Shown: positions 21,275 to 31,123, numbered from the stretch's first letter. The stretch is DNA of 64,000 nt from CADEFX01 sp963806735 (GCA_963806735.1 CAWEBE010000074.1:1-64000), one strand, 5' to 3'. Made by a program: numbers and translations. The notes: generated from the letters alone by a model not told the origin.

Positions 21275-22813
21275 CTAGCGCTGTCCTAGGTCGGACTTCT
21301 GGCGCGTGGTCAGCGCGACGAGCAATCCTAGCGCGGTCAGGACGGCGATCATCGTCCATGCCTCGTTGATGGCGGTCGTCAGCGCCGCCCGTTCGACTGC
21401 GCGGCGAACGAGCTGCATCTTTTCGGGCGCGATTTGCATGGCCATTGGCAAGCTCGGAAGCCCGACGAAATCGAACGCCGTCGCGTCGCCACCTGCAAGC
21501 TTCGCCGTCAAAGCCCGGCCATGCATCTCTGCCCGGCCGAAGATCACTGTGTCGATCAACGCCAAGCCGATCGCGCCTCCTAGATTGCGCATCAAATTGA
21601 AGAGGGCGCTCGCATCCGGAACACGCTCGATGGGAAGATGACCGAGCGCGAGTCGTATCGGCGGGAGAAGACAGAACATGATCGCAACCCCGCGTATGGC
21701 CTGCGGCCAGAACATCTCGTCGTAGTCTGAGCGCGGTGTTTCAAAGGCACTCAACGCGAGACCCGCGGCAAACATGAAAAACCCGAGACCGGTGAGAAGC
21801 CGGGCGCTCAGGTACCGCTCCAGCCAAACCACCAACGGCGCCGAGACCAGCTGCGCCGCGCCCGTGACCAGCATGGTCTCGCCGATCATCAGCGCATCGT
21901 GGCCGCGCACGTAGGCCAGAAAGACAGGTATGAGATAGACGGATCCGTAGAGTCCGATGCCGAGGATGAAGCTCAGCGCGCACCCAAGGGCGAACTCGCG
22001 ATCCGCGAAAGCGCGAAGATCGACAATTGGCGGCGAGCGAGACAGGGTCCGGACGACAAACGCGGCGCCGCCAGCCCATGCCGCAAGAAAGGATCCGAGC
22101 ACGAAGCCGGAAGTCCAACCTTGCTTTGGCGCTTCCTTCAGTCCGATCTCGAGCGCGGCCAGCGCGACGGCGACGAGGGCCAGGGAGGCGAAATCCAAGT
22201 TGCGGACCTCACCGAGCCGTGTACCTGCGCGCGGCAGCACCAGAAATCCAGTCACAATCGCCAGAATGCCAGGCCCCACATTGATCAGAAAGAGCCAAGG
22301 CCAACTGTAGGTCGAGGTGATCCATCCGCCGGCGACGGGCCCTACGGTCGGAGCCAGAACGGCAAGCACACCGGCAATGGTGGTGGCGAGCGCCTGACCG
22401 CGTCCCGGAAAGAGCACGAAGCCCGCGGAGAAGACGATGGGTATCAAAGCGCCGCCGGCAAATCCCTGAACGATGCGGGCGCTCACGAGGAACGCGAAGC
22501 CCGTGCTCGAGGCGCAGGCAACGGACGCAATGACAAAAATACTCGTGGCCACCACGAACAGGCCACGCAGAGACAGCACGCGCGTCAGCCAGCCCGTCAG
22601 CGGGATCGCGATCACCTCCGCGATCAGATAGCTCGTCTAAATCCAGCTCATTTGGTCCGGCCGGATGGCGAGCGCCTCCTGAATGTTGGGAAGCGACGTC
22701 GCAACGATCTGGATATCCAGGATGGCCATGAACATCCCGATGCACATGGCAATGAATCCGACCCAACCTGCGAGGGGCGGTGCCGGCTGTGCTGTTGAGG
22801 TTTCTTGCGCCAT
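21275..22813 (-). pseudogene. DHA2-type MFS multidrug exporter interrupted by an amber codon
   Basis: Translation begins at ATG 22813 (AAGGA just upstream): WVGFIAMCIGMFMAILDIQIVATSLP is the standard first helix of the EmrB/QacA group. After DQMSWI a TAG occurs at 22637-22639, and the same frame continues TSYLIAEVIAIPLTGWLTR with all further helices to residue 512. Relatives read SWIQTSYLIAEV, so a single C-to-T change turned CAG into TAG. The rest of the gene has no frame change. Such proteins are 14-helix drug:proton antiporters. As written, only a 58-residue peptide would be made unless the amber codon is suppressed or is a sequencing error. Confidence 0.85.
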
Positions 22814-23050
22814 TCCTTCGGCTCGACCCTGCGGTCGTTTCTCCACAGATGCCCCGCCCGTTCGCCTTAGACCCGATTCAAGTGTGGCCCTGTTGTGGCT
22901 GCAGGGTTCCCCGGGCCCATTTTCGCGGACGCCTTGCTGCCGGCGGTCCGCTCCGCGGCAATGACGTCGTCTCTGCCCACAATGTGATCCAATCTTTGAC
23001 GTATTGGCGGTCATCGGCATTTCAGCTTGCAAGCGACGAAGGACGGGCTC

Positions 23051-23735
23051 ATGGCGGTACGCTTTGCATTGACTGCACTTGTTGCCTTGACGTGCTTGGC
23101 AACTGTGGCTGCGCATGCGCAGGACACGAAAAAGCAGGCGCCTGCCGGCCCTGTGGAGACGAAGGGCGACAAGACGGCGGGGGAGCTCAGCAGCCAACAG
23201 ATCGCATTGGTCCAGAAGGTGAGCGCCTATTTCAATCGGATGACCGCCCTGAGGGGAGCGTTCATGCAGACGAGCGCAGGGGGCGCGCGGCTTCGCGGCA
23301 AGTTTTACGTACAGCGGCCCGGGCGGTTTCGGTTCGACTTCGCCAAGCCCAGCCGGCTCGTTATCGTCTCTGACGGGCGGCAGGTTGCCATCCAGGATCA
23401 CGATCTGAAAACGGACGACCGCTGGGACCTCGATCAGAACTCCGTTCGGAGCTCTGCTGCAGCAGGACGTGAACTTGCTGCGAGATGCACGGTTCCTCGA
23501 AGTGGAAGAGTCGGATGACACAATTGCTATTGCCTTCGAGGACAGGAGCCAATCGGTGCCGGGGCCCCTCAAGATATTCTTGGCAAAGCAGCCGGCACTC
23601 GAATTGCGAAAATGGATCACCAAGGACTTGCAGGGCCGGGATACGCTCATCGAGCTAAGCGATATGGTCACAGTCGACGACTTCGAGCCCGGCTGGTTCA
23701 AGCCAGCGTCCATTGCTCTCGAGAGATTGCGTTGA
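23051..23735 (+). pseudogene. LolA-like outer-membrane lipoprotein carrier, frameshifted
   Basis: It starts with a Sec signal peptide (MAVRFALTALVALTCLATVAAHAQ), then a LolA-type sheet region (YFNRMTALRGAFMQTSAGG, RGKFYVQRPGRFRFDFAKPS, LVIVSDGRQVAIQDHDLKT). The frame breaks at 23438-23439 (cagaactcc); removing one A restores DLDQTPFGALLQQDVNLLRD and the rest to residue 227. The span is one base over a multiple of three. LolA chaperones lipoproteins through the periplasm to the outer membrane. Because LolA is normally needed, either this is a sequencing error or another copy exists elsewhere. Confidence 0.82.
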
Positions 23736-23970
23736 CGCTTGCCTCGCCGCCCGCCTTCGGCATGGAATGGTTGGATATCAGCGGAGCTCCTTCCGCTAGT
23801 GGCACACATTTGCCGTTTGCGGACGAGTACTGGTACGTCCGATGACGAACGCGAAACGGACGTGCTGATTAGGTCCGTTTGACGGTGAGTTGTGACTCGG
23901 AGGTGCCAACGGCGTCTTGCAGCACTCTATTTGCCTGCAGCCGCGACGGGGCGCTGATTGACCTTCTCAC

Positions 23971-24477
23971 CTATTGAGAGTTCGCTCCCAAGAGTGTGGG
24001 CACCAAGAGACTGGCGAGGATCTTGGCTGCATCGACCTGCTCATCCCTGTAGGCATTGGCCACACCACAGCAATTGAGTGTCCCCAGCCGGCGCCCGGCG
24101 TGGCGGATCGGAGCGTTGAGGACCGCGCCGGCGCCAAGGCTGAAGATCAGCCCGTAGTCGGGGAACGTGCGCTTCACCTCATCGGGATTGGCAGCAAGGA
24201 AGACCTGCCCGCTGGCGGCTAGGCTGTGATCCTTGTTGATGGTTGCGAGCTGCTTACGACCGCCAACTGGATAGGCCTTCGGATCGCTGGAGTAGAGCCG
24301 CTCGACCTCCTGGGTCTCCTCCACGAACCTGAGCACGGTAAGCAGCTTGTAGCCGACCGTCTCGCGCACCAGCGCGTCCACCCGGGCGTAGACCTCGCCC
24401 GCATCCGCCGCGTCCGCGCTCAGGCGCAACACGCCCGCGGCATCCTCCAGTGTGAGAGCTCGCAGCGTGGTGCTCAT
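23971..24477 (-). CDS. GAF-domain protein coupled to the Liv operon
   Basis: This 168-residue cytoplasmic protein consists almost entirely of one GAF domain (VDALVRETVGYKLLTVLRF, then SSDPKAYPVGGRKQ, and VLNAPIRHAGRRLGTLNCCG near the end). GAF domains bind small molecules and usually act as sensors. Its ATG (24477) overlaps the livM stop as ATGA, so it should be translated together with the importer. Single-domain GAF proteins linked to branched-chain amino-acid-type importers are found in other Hyphomicrobiales. It might sense the imported compound; this is inference. Confidence 0.8.
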   Translation of the reverse strand: MSTTLRALTLEDAAGVLRLSADAADAGEVYARVDALVRETVGYKLLTVLRFVEETQEVERLYSSDPKAYPVGGRKQLATINKDHSLAASGQVFLAANPDEVKRTFPDYGLIFSLGAGAVLNAPIRHAGRRLGTLNCCGVANAYRDEQVDAAKILASLLVPTLLGANSQ

Positions 24478-25427
24478 GTCGTGGCTCCGGTTCTGACTGG
24501 GATGGCAGCCGGGGCGTCCGCTTCGGACGGCAGCGGCGGGTGCTCGATCCGCTCCGGGATCAGGCCCCTGGTGTGGAAGCGCAGGATCACGAGCAGCGAC
24601 ACGCTGATCAGCAACTCGCGCAGCGCCGCGCCCTGGACATGGCTGAGCCACGGGACGAGCGGCACAATGAACCGTGTGGACTCTAAGAAAAACACGACCG
24701 CGATCGCGCCGACGATGGCGCCGCGGTTGTTGCCGAGCCCACCCGCCAGCAGCGACAGCTTGATGTAGAGCGTGAGCAGCGGCACGAAAACGTCGGGCGC
24801 TATGTACGATGTGAAATGGGCATACAGCGCACCGGCGGCGCCGAGTGCTCCCGTGCCGATGGCAAAGGCCTTGAGCTTGAACGCCAGCACGAACTTGCCG
24901 GCCACGCTTGCAACCTGCTCGTCATCGCGAATTGCGCGCAACACGCGCCCAAACGGAGAATGGCAGAGGCGCTCAGCAAGGAAGAAGGCCACCCCGACCA
25001 CGGCGACCACGATGCCGAGATAGAACAGGTTGAAGCCGTGTGGGCCGAGCTCGGAACGCCACGGCCCAGGAATGCCGGACAGACCATCGGTGCCATTGGC
25101 GAGCCAGATCTCGTTGCTGGTGACAATGCGCACCAACTCAGCAAAGCCAAGGGTGACGATGGCCAGATAGTCTGCGCGCAGGTTGACGGTGATGGCCCCC
25201 ACCAGCACACCGACCAACGCCGCCGCCAGCGCGCCTGCGGCCATGCCCGCGGCAATGGGCCAGCCGAGCTTAAGCGTGAGCAGCGCAGAGACATAGGCAC
25301 CCACGCCGACGAAGCCGACGATGCCGAGGTTGACCATGCCGGCCATCCCCCAAATGACGTTGGTGCCGAGCGCCATCAGGCCGTAGATGCCGGCCGTGAT
25401 CGCCATGGCGACGAGGTAATGCTCCAT
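24474..25427 (-). CDS. livM: branched-chain amino-acid-type ABC transporter permease
   Basis: This 317-residue polytopic inner-membrane protein is of the LivM type, with AMITAGIYGLMALGTNVIWGMAGMVNLG-like first helices and the internal signature GIPGPW and LCHSPFGRVLRAIRDDEQVASVAG. The start codon lies three bases from the CTAG end of repeat copy 3. The only ribosome-site-like sequence, AGGA about nine bases upstream, is inside the repeat arm. The stop overlaps the GAF gene. It forms the pore with LivH. The actual substrate may be an aromatic or other small acid rather than leucine. Confidence 0.93.
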   Translation of the reverse strand: MEHYLVAMAITAGIYGLMALGTNVIWGMAGMVNLGIVGFVGVGAYVSALLTLKLGWPIAAGMAAGALAAALVGVLVGAITVNLRADYLAIVTLGFAELVRIVTSNEIWLANGTDGLSGIPGPWRSELGPHGFNLFYLGIVVAVVGVAFFLAERLCHSPFGRVLRAIRDDEQVASVAGKFVLAFKLKAFAIGTGALGAAGALYAHFTSYIAPDVFVPLLTLYIKLSLLAGGLGNNRGAIVGAIAVVFFLESTRFIVPLVPWLSHVQGAALRELLISVSLLVILRFHTRGLIPERIEHPPLPSEADAPAAIPVRTGATT

Positions 25428-25429
25428 GG

Positions 25430-25597
25430 CTAGTGTCCTGATCGCGAAATTCGTCGCATCGTGCGGCAGGCTCGGAACGAATTTCGCGATCTGAAGGACA
25501 CTAGCAAATTCATGCTTCTAGTGTGATTCAGATCGAGAAGTCCGCCCTCGAATTCTGGCCAGACGCAATATGGCGGACTTCTCGATCATCACACTAG
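25430..25597. repeat. paired palindromic element, copy 3, filling the livH-livM gap
   Basis: Hairpin A 25430-25504 (75 bp), a 13-bp spacer (caaattcatgctt) and hairpin B 25518-25597 (80 bp). In B the stem reads GAGAAGTCCGCC pairing GGCGGACTTCTC, whereas other copies read GAGAAATTCGC pairing GCGAATTTCTC, so several stem pairs have changed on both sides. CTAG at 25594-25597 contains the livH TAG stop, and CTAG at 25430-25433 is two bases from the livM ATG. The transcribed space between livH and livM therefore consists only of the element. Confidence 0.93.
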
Positions 25598-26454
25598 TAC
25601 GCCCGCTGTCCGAGAATGCCGCGCGGGCGCAGTGTCAGCACCAGCAGGATGGCGAGAAAGCCCACGGCGCTGCGGTAGTCGTGCGACAGGATGAGCGTGC
25701 TCAGCTCCTCGCCGACGCCCACTACCAGGGCGCCGATGACGGCGCCGGGAATGCTGCCGAGCCCTCCGACCACGGCCGCCGCAAAGACCGACAGCATCGA
25801 CCGGAAGCCGGTGAGTGGATCGATGGTGGTGTCGAGCCCGATCAGCATGCCGCCGAGGCCTGCCAGGCCCATGCCGACGAACGAGACGATGCGCCCGACC
25901 GCATCGGCATTGATGCCCTTGATTGCTGCCAGCATGGGGTTGTCGGCGACCGCACGCATGGCCTTGCCCGTGCGCGTGAAGGCGAGGAAGGTAAAGAGCG
26001 CTGCCATGACCACCACAGCTATACCCAGGTTCTGTACCTGCTGTGGCCCCACGCGTATGCCGTTGAAGCGCCAATCGCGCATGATGGGAAGGTCATAGCC
26101 ACGCAGCTCGTTGCCGAAGCCAAAGCGGATGATGTTTTCGAGCGCTATGGTCAATGCGATGGAGCCGATGGCGGTGGTGATGAAACCGGCGGCGCGGAAC
26201 GGCTTCAGCACGAACTCGTCGCTCACAACGCCTACCATGCCGGCGATCATGAACGCCACCAGCACCGACGGGAGCACGGGTAGTCCGAACTGCACGTTGG
26301 CCACGTAGCCGGCGAAGGCACCGATCGTCGCGTGCGAGGCCAGCGCGAAGTTCGTGAAGCGCAGCACCGCGAAGATCGCGGTCAGCCCGATGGCAGGCAC
26401 GGCCAGGATGGTGCCTGCCATGATGCCGTTGACGACAAGCTGGAGCACATGCAT
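25594..26454 (-). CDS. livH: branched-chain amino-acid-type ABC transporter permease
   Basis: This 286-residue inner-membrane protein has the LivH layout (VVNGIMAGTILAVPAIGLTAIFAVLRFTN at the N-terminus, the coupling region RTGKAMRAVADNPMLAAIKGI, and a glycine-rich C-terminal half VVGGLGSIPGAVIGALVVGV). Its TAG stop is the TAG of the CTAG end of repeat copy 3. It lies 22 bases after the binding-protein gene. It pairs with LivM. Confidence 0.93.
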   Translation of the reverse strand: MHVLQLVVNGIMAGTILAVPAIGLTAIFAVLRFTNFALASHATIGAFAGYVANVQFGLPVLPSVLVAFMIAGMVGVVSDEFVLKPFRAAGFITTAIGSIALTIALENIIRFGFGNELRGYDLPIMRDWRFNGIRVGPQQVQNLGIAVVVMAALFTFLAFTRTGKAMRAVADNPMLAAIKGINADAVGRIVSFVGMGLAGLGGMLIGLDTTIDPLTGFRSMLSVFAAAVVGGLGSIPGAVIGALVVGVGEELSTLILSHDYRSAVGFLAILLVLTLRPRGILGQRAY

Positions 26455-26476
26455 GGCGCGGACGCGGCGCTCCGGC

Positions 26477-27682
26477 TCAGGCGATCTTGAGAAACTTGAA
26501 CTTGCCGCCTTCCACTTTCACGTAGCGAAAACGACAGTCGGATATATCGCCGATGTCGGTGAAATCGCACGGTCCGCTGGCGCCCTCGTAATTGATCTCC
26601 TTGCCCTCCGCCAGCAGCTTTAGTCCTTCCACCGCGCTCGAAACCTTCTCGCCGTCGCCCTGGGTGATCTTGCGCACGTTGTCGCGCAGCGCCTGGCCCG
26701 TGGCTTCCTTGGCCTTGGCGATGGTCAGGGTGACGATGCTGATCCAGTCGGTCGCCTGGCATTCGTAGGAGTCGGGCTCGGCGATGCCGAGGCGCTTGAT
26801 GGCAAGGTCGAAGGGCTTGGAGCCGACGCTGGCCGAGGGCTGTCCGGTGTAGATGTTCTCCGTCACCTCGGGAGGCAGAGTCTCCAGCGTCTTTGCCGGC
26901 ACCGCGTAGGATTGGGCGAACCGAGGCCCGTTGAAGCCGGCGCGATAGAGGTCACGCAGCGTCACGATGGTGTCGGGCGCATAGCCGTTGAGATAGATGA
27001 CATCCGGCTTGGCGCGGAGCGCCTCGTCAATCTCCGAACGATAGGTCGTCTTCTCCTTCTCATAGATGAGTCCGCCGACCAGCTCGGATCCGTTTTTCTT
27101 GAGGATCTCCTCAAGTCGATTGCGCGTCGGAATGGCGAAGGGCGCCTGGATCGCCATCACGAACACGCGCTTGGCCTTGAGCTCGTTGGCCACGAACTCC
27201 GCATGGGCCTTGCCCTGCAGCTGGCTGTTTGGCTGGGTGCGGATCAGAAAGCCCTGGTGTGGCAACTGGGTGATGCTGTCAGCGCCGGACACGGTGGTCA
27301 GAAACGTCTTGCTCTCCCAGCACACCGGGGCGACGGCGGAAGTCACCGCCGAGGCCCACGTGCCCATAATCACGGGCACCTTGTTGACCTCGATCAGCTT
27401 GCGCGCGGCGCGCACAGCCGCCTCAGGGTTGGTCTGGTCGTCCTCGACGACGAACTCGATCTTGCGGCCGATGACGCCGCCTGCGGCGTTGACCTCGTCG
27501 GCCACCGCCTGCATCGCCTTCAGCATGCGTGGGCCGTCGAAGCCGCCGGCGCCGGTGAGCGGTGTCAGCACGCCAAGCCGCAGCGGCTCGGACTGTGCGC
27601 GCAGGACGGCCGGAAACGCGGTCACGGATGCCGCGGCCGCGGCACCCTTTAGAACCGTGCGGCGGCTTTGAAGGCTATACAT
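26477..27682 (-). CDS. branched-chain amino-acid-type ABC transporter substrate-binding protein
   Basis: This 401-residue periplasmic receptor of the Peripla_BP_6 family begins with a twin-arginine signal (SRRTVLKGAAAAASVTAFPAVLRA). It continues with LRLGVLTPLTGAGGFDG, DEVNAAGGVIGRKIEFVVEDD and PVIMGTWASAVTSAVAPVCW, which are typical. Members of this subgroup bind aliphatic amides, urea or aromatic acids as well as amino acids. The gene order livG, livF, binding protein, livH, livM is complete. Confidence 0.92.
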   Translation of the reverse strand: MYSLQSRRTVLKGAAAAASVTAFPAVLRAQSEPLRLGVLTPLTGAGGFDGPRMLKAMQAVADEVNAAGGVIGRKIEFVVEDDQTNPEAAVRAARKLIEVNKVPVIMGTWASAVTSAVAPVCWESKTFLTTVSGADSITQLPHQGFLIRTQPNSQLQGKAHAEFVANELKAKRVFVMAIQAPFAIPTRNRLEEILKKNGSELVGGLIYEKEKTTYRSEIDEALRAKPDVIYLNGYAPDTIVTLRDLYRAGFNGPRFAQSYAVPAKTLETLPPEVTENIYTGQPSASVGSKPFDLAIKRLGIAEPDSYECQATDWISIVTLTIAKAKEATGQALRDNVRKITQGDGEKVSSAVEGLKLLAEGKEINYEGASGPCDFTDIGDISDCRFRYVKVEGGKFKFLKIA

Positions 27683-27724
27683 GGTGCTACTCCCCTCGTT
27701 CAGACCGCGAAAGCGTTGCTCGGA

Positions 27725-28432
27725 TCACCCGCCCAGGAAGATACGCCGGATTTCAGGATCGGCAGCGAGTGCTTTTGCATCACCCGTGCGGGCATTTCGA
27801 CCGTCAACGAGAATATAGGCCCGGTCGGATATGGCCAGGGCCTCATTGGCGTTCTGCTCCACCAACGCGATCGAGACCCCGCTCCGGTGAATGGCGATGA
27901 TGTTGTCAAACAGCGTCGCGGCGGCCAGCGGCGATAGACCGGCCGAGGGCTCGTCCAGCAGCAGAACCGCAGGCTCCACCATCAGCGCCATGGCCATGGC
28001 CAGCATCTGCCGCTCGCCACCCGAGAGTGTGCGCGCGGCATGCCGCCGTTTGTTCGATAGGACCGGGAAGCGTGCGAACACCGCCTCGATGCGCTGCTCA
28101 ACCGCCTCACGGTCGACGTAGCCGCCCATCTCCAGATTCTCGCGCACCGACATGGTGGGAAAGACGTTGTGCTCCTGCGGCACGTAGGCGAGGCCCAGGC
28201 GCGAGACGTCGCGCGCGGAAAGCCCCGTGATGTCTTTGCCCTGCAGGTCCACCGATCCGCGGCTCGGTCTGATCAGCCCGGCAATGGCCTTGAGCAGCGT
28301 CGATTTGCCGGCGCCGTTGGGGCCTATCACGCAGACGATCTCACCCTCGCGAACCTGGAAGTCGACCCCTTTCAGGACCTCGTCGGCAGCGCTGTAACCT
28401 GCCACGATGTCGCGCGCGGTAAGCGTCCCCAT
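27725..28432 (-). CDS. livF: branched-chain amino-acid-type ABC transporter ATP-binding protein
   Basis: This 235-residue ATPase of the LivF type has Walker A GPNGAGKST, the family block LGLAYVPQEHNVFPTMSVRENL, signature LSGGERQ, and Walker B VLLLDEPSAGLSP. Its ATG overlaps the livG stop by one base (TGATG), so the two ATPases are translationally coupled. All nucleotide-binding motifs are present. Confidence 0.94.
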   Translation of the reverse strand: MGTLTARDIVAGYSAADEVLKGVDFQVREGEIVCVIGPNGAGKSTLLKAIAGLIRPSRGSVDLQGKDITGLSARDVSRLGLAYVPQEHNVFPTMSVRENLEMGGYVDREAVEQRIEAVFARFPVLSNKRRHAARTLSGGERQMLAMAMALMVEPAVLLLDEPSAGLSPLAAATLFDNIIAIHRSGVSIALVEQNANEALAISDRAYILVDGRNARTGDAKALAADPEIRRIFLGG

Positions 28433-29205
28433 CAGGCTGCCCCAGCCCGGCGGCGCCCCATGTACGCCGCCTGCACGCTGGCATCCTCCGTCATCTGCTC
28501 GAACGTGCCCTCGGCCAGGCGCCGCCCCTCCGCCATTACCACCACGTGGTCGCAGAGCCGAGCCACCATGTCCATGTGATGCTCGATAAGGAGAATGGTG
28601 ATGCCATCCTGGATAAGGCTCTTCAGGTGCTCCCCGATCTCGCGCGCCAGGGTCGGGTTGACGCCGGCCACCGGCTCGTCGAGCAGAATGAGCTTGGGCT
28701 CCGTCATGAGCGCGCGGCCGATCTCCAGCAGCTTCTTCTGCCCTCCGGAGAGGTCGGAAGCCGGGTTGTGGATGACGCCCATGAGATTGAGCCGCCTGGC
28801 GATGGCGGCCGCGCGGGCAACCAGTTCCGTCTCGCGCCTGCGGGCTGCCACCGAGCCAGCGAGCGCCACGCCGACCCGCTCGCCGGGCTGGCGCGCACCG
28901 TAGACGAGCAAGTTCTCCAGCACCGACAGGCGCGGCAGCCCGCGCGCGATCTGGAACGTGCGCACAAGCCCAGCATGCGTGATCCGGTCCGGGCGCAGTC
29001 CCGTGATGTCGCGGCCGTCGAACCGGATGGTACCGCGGTCGGGAGGGATCACGCCGGTGATGCAGTTGAAGAGCGTGGTCTTACCGGCGCCATTCGGTCC
29101 GATTAGGCCGGTGATACGTCCAGCGTGCACGTCGAGGTCGACGCCGGACAGCGCATTGACGCCGTAAAAACTGCGCTCAACTCCTCTCACGGAAAGCAAG
29201 GGCAT
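28432..29205 (-). CDS. livG: branched-chain amino-acid-type ABC transporter ATP-binding protein
   Basis: This 257-residue LivG-type ATPase is the first gene of the importer operon. It shows Walker A GPNGAGKTTL, the block HAGLVRTFQIARGLPRLSVLENLLV, signature LSGGQKK and Walker B LILLDEPVAGVNP. The start is taken at MPLLSVRGV, where the family begins; an upstream extension has no family similarity. The divergent monooxygenase gene starts 198 bases away, so the gap probably holds both promoters. Confidence 0.93.
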   Translation of the reverse strand: MPLLSVRGVERSFYGVNALSGVDLDVHAGRITGLIGPNGAGKTTLFNCITGVIPPDRGTIRFDGRDITGLRPDRITHAGLVRTFQIARGLPRLSVLENLLVYGARQPGERVGVALAGSVAARRRETELVARAAAIARRLNLMGVIHNPASDLSGGQKKLLEIGRALMTEPKLILLDEPVAGVNPTLAREIGEHLKSLIQDGITILLIEHHMDMVARLCDHVVVMAEGRRLAEGTFEQMTEDASVQAAYMGRRRAGAA

Positions 29206-29402
29206 GCGGCACTGATCCGAAGCACAACCACCATCCCGATATTGTCCTTTTTCTTGCTGGTTGTAACCTTCTCTGTGGCGCGCGGCCAATTGGCACGGAA
29301 GCTGCGTTGAGGCCGTTCTAATCGCGAAAAGACCCGGCACCACACTGCGAGAGCAGCTGCGCGGCTGACTGACCGTCGCTCTTGCAAAACACTGGAGTGA
29401 CC

Positions 29403-30746
29403 ATGCCCAAGGCCCGCATGCATCTCGGCTTCGATTTCTCCTACACGCATATGGGTGGCCGTTGGATAATGCCGGGCTCGTGGCAGGGGCATACGTTTCC
29501 GGATGTGGCGATGTACGAGAAGGTCGCGCGCATCGCCGAGCGCGGTTGCCTCGATATCCTGTTTTCCGGCGATGGCACCGGCGTTCCGGACACGTGGCGC
29601 GGCTCCCGCGATGCGGCTATCGAGTGGGGCATCAACTGGCCACGGCAGGATCTGAACCCGATCATGGTTGCGATGTCGCGCGTCACGCGGCACATCGGGT
29701 TCGGATTGACCTATTCCTCTACCTTCATGCACCCGTACTACCTGGCCCGGCTTGCGAACTCGCTGGATCACGTCACGGGCGGGCGCATCGCCATCAACCT
29801 AGTCACCTCGACGCGCAAATCGGACGCGGCCAATTTCGGCTTCGATGAGTTGATGGAGCACAACAGCCGCTACGAGCGAATGGAGGAATTTGTCGACGTC
29901 CTCCGGTCCTTGTGGGACAGCGCCGAGCCGGACACCATGCTGTGGGATCGCGCGACCGGCCGGGTCGGTAATCCGGGGAAAGTGCATTCCGTCCATCATG
30001 AAGGTCGGTTCTTCAAGGTTTCCGGTCCGCTCAACACGCCGCCATCGCCGCAGGGGCGGCCGGTGCTGATCCAGGCGGGCGGCTCCCCGCGCGGCATCCG
30101 CGCCTCGGCCTATGTTTCCGACCACGTCTTTGGCGCCGACATGGCGCTGGCGTTGCAGGTCAAGCAGCGCGCCGCGCTCGACAAGGCGCTCGTCGCATTC
30201 GGGCGAGATCCGGCTCGGGTTGGTATCCTGTGGCAGACCCCGATCACGGTGGCAGAGACCGAGCGGCAGGCTCATGCGCAGCGCGATCAGTTGCTGAAAG
30301 CGATTCCTCTTGAGGCAGTCGGCGCCTATCTTTCGTACAATTCCGGCTATGACTTCTCGACCCTGCCTGAGCGATTTTCCCTGCGGGAACTGCACCAGCA
30401 GATCGTGGCGCAGAACGCCTCGCCGGTCGGGTTCGTCTACGAGCTGGCCCTGAAGCTCGGCGAGACGACCGACATTACGCGAGCCGAGTTTTTCGAGCAC
30501 GGCTTGCGCTTCGCCACCGGTTACGACACCACTATCGCCGGCACGCCGGCACAACTTGCCGACAAGCTCGAGGACGTGTTCGAGGCGACCGGCAGCCGCG
30601 GCGGGTTCATGCTCGGCCATACCATTTCTCTGCCCGGCGACCTGAACGGCATCGTCGACTTGCTGATCCCCGAACTGCAGCGTCGCGGTCGTTTCCGGAC
30701 GGGATATTCGGGCGGCACGCTGAAGGAGAACCTCGCCGAGGCGTGA
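29403..30746 (+). CDS. LLM-class flavin monooxygenase, NtaA/SnaA/DszA type
   Basis: This 447-residue protein belongs to the nitrilotriacetate monooxygenase component A family, two-component enzymes using FMNH2 supplied by a reductase. Typical blocks are GGRWIMPGSWQGHTFPDVAMYEKVARIAERG, HITGGRIAINLVTS-like (HVTGGRIAINLVTSTRKSDA), HHEGRFFKVSGPLNTPPSPQGRP and VLIQAGGSPRG. The start at 29403 is preceded by GGAG. It is divergent from the Liv operon, suggesting that the importer may bring in its substrate. Substrates in this family include chelators, sulfones and N-containing compounds; none can be assigned. Confidence 0.92.
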   Translation: MPKARMHLGFDFSYTHMGGRWIMPGSWQGHTFPDVAMYEKVARIAERGCLDILFSGDGTGVPDTWRGSRDAAIEWGINWPRQDLNPIMVAMSRVTRHIGFGLTYSSTFMHPYYLARLANSLDHVTGGRIAINLVTSTRKSDAANFGFDELMEHNSRYERMEEFVDVLRSLWDSAEPDTMLWDRATGRVGNPGKVHSVHHEGRFFKVSGPLNTPPSPQGRPVLIQAGGSPRGIRASAYVSDHVFGADMALALQVKQRAALDKALVAFGRDPARVGILWQTPITVAETERQAHAQRDQLLKAIPLEAVGAYLSYNSGYDFSTLPERFSLRELHQQIVAQNASPVGFVYELALKLGETTDITRAEFFEHGLRFATGYDTTIAGTPAQLADKLEDVFEATGSRGGFMLGHTISLPGDLNGIVDLLIPELQRRGRFRTGYSGGTLKENLAEA

Positions 30747-31123
30747 TCCACGTCAAGTCCCGGCGCCGATCACCAGATCCATTGCATGTGCTGATGCGGA
30801 TCAATATTGCGGCCCGACGCGGGAACAAAGCAGGAGACGGTTCTCCCGATAGCCGTTGCCGCTGCGCCACTGCTGGGCTTGCACGGCTTCTGTGCCGCTG
30901 ACGCTTAAACCCGTCGGCGTGAACGGCGCCAGATCAGTCGTGCAGCCAAAAATGAAGGCACGGGAAGCTTCGGCTTGGCTGAAAAATGCTTCGCCGCTTC
31001 TTGATACTTGCGAACGCGCTCAGTGGACTAGGCTGCCATTCAACAGGGAGGAATGCGACATCGCAAGACCATGCCGCGTGACAAGGGCCAACGCCATTTC
31101 ACGCCTGCTGAAGAGACCACGCA
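30747..31123. other. intergenic stretch between two monooxygenase genes
   Basis: No gene, hairpin terminator or clear promoter was seen in these 377 bases. Its size suggests that the downstream monooxygenase gene has its own promoter. Confidence 0.4.

Noticed and set aside
21899..22798. Plus-strand open frame of 299 codons opposite the drug exporter gene
   Set aside because: The composition is low-complexity and charged, typical of antisense to a membrane protein; the minus strand shows the MFS helices.
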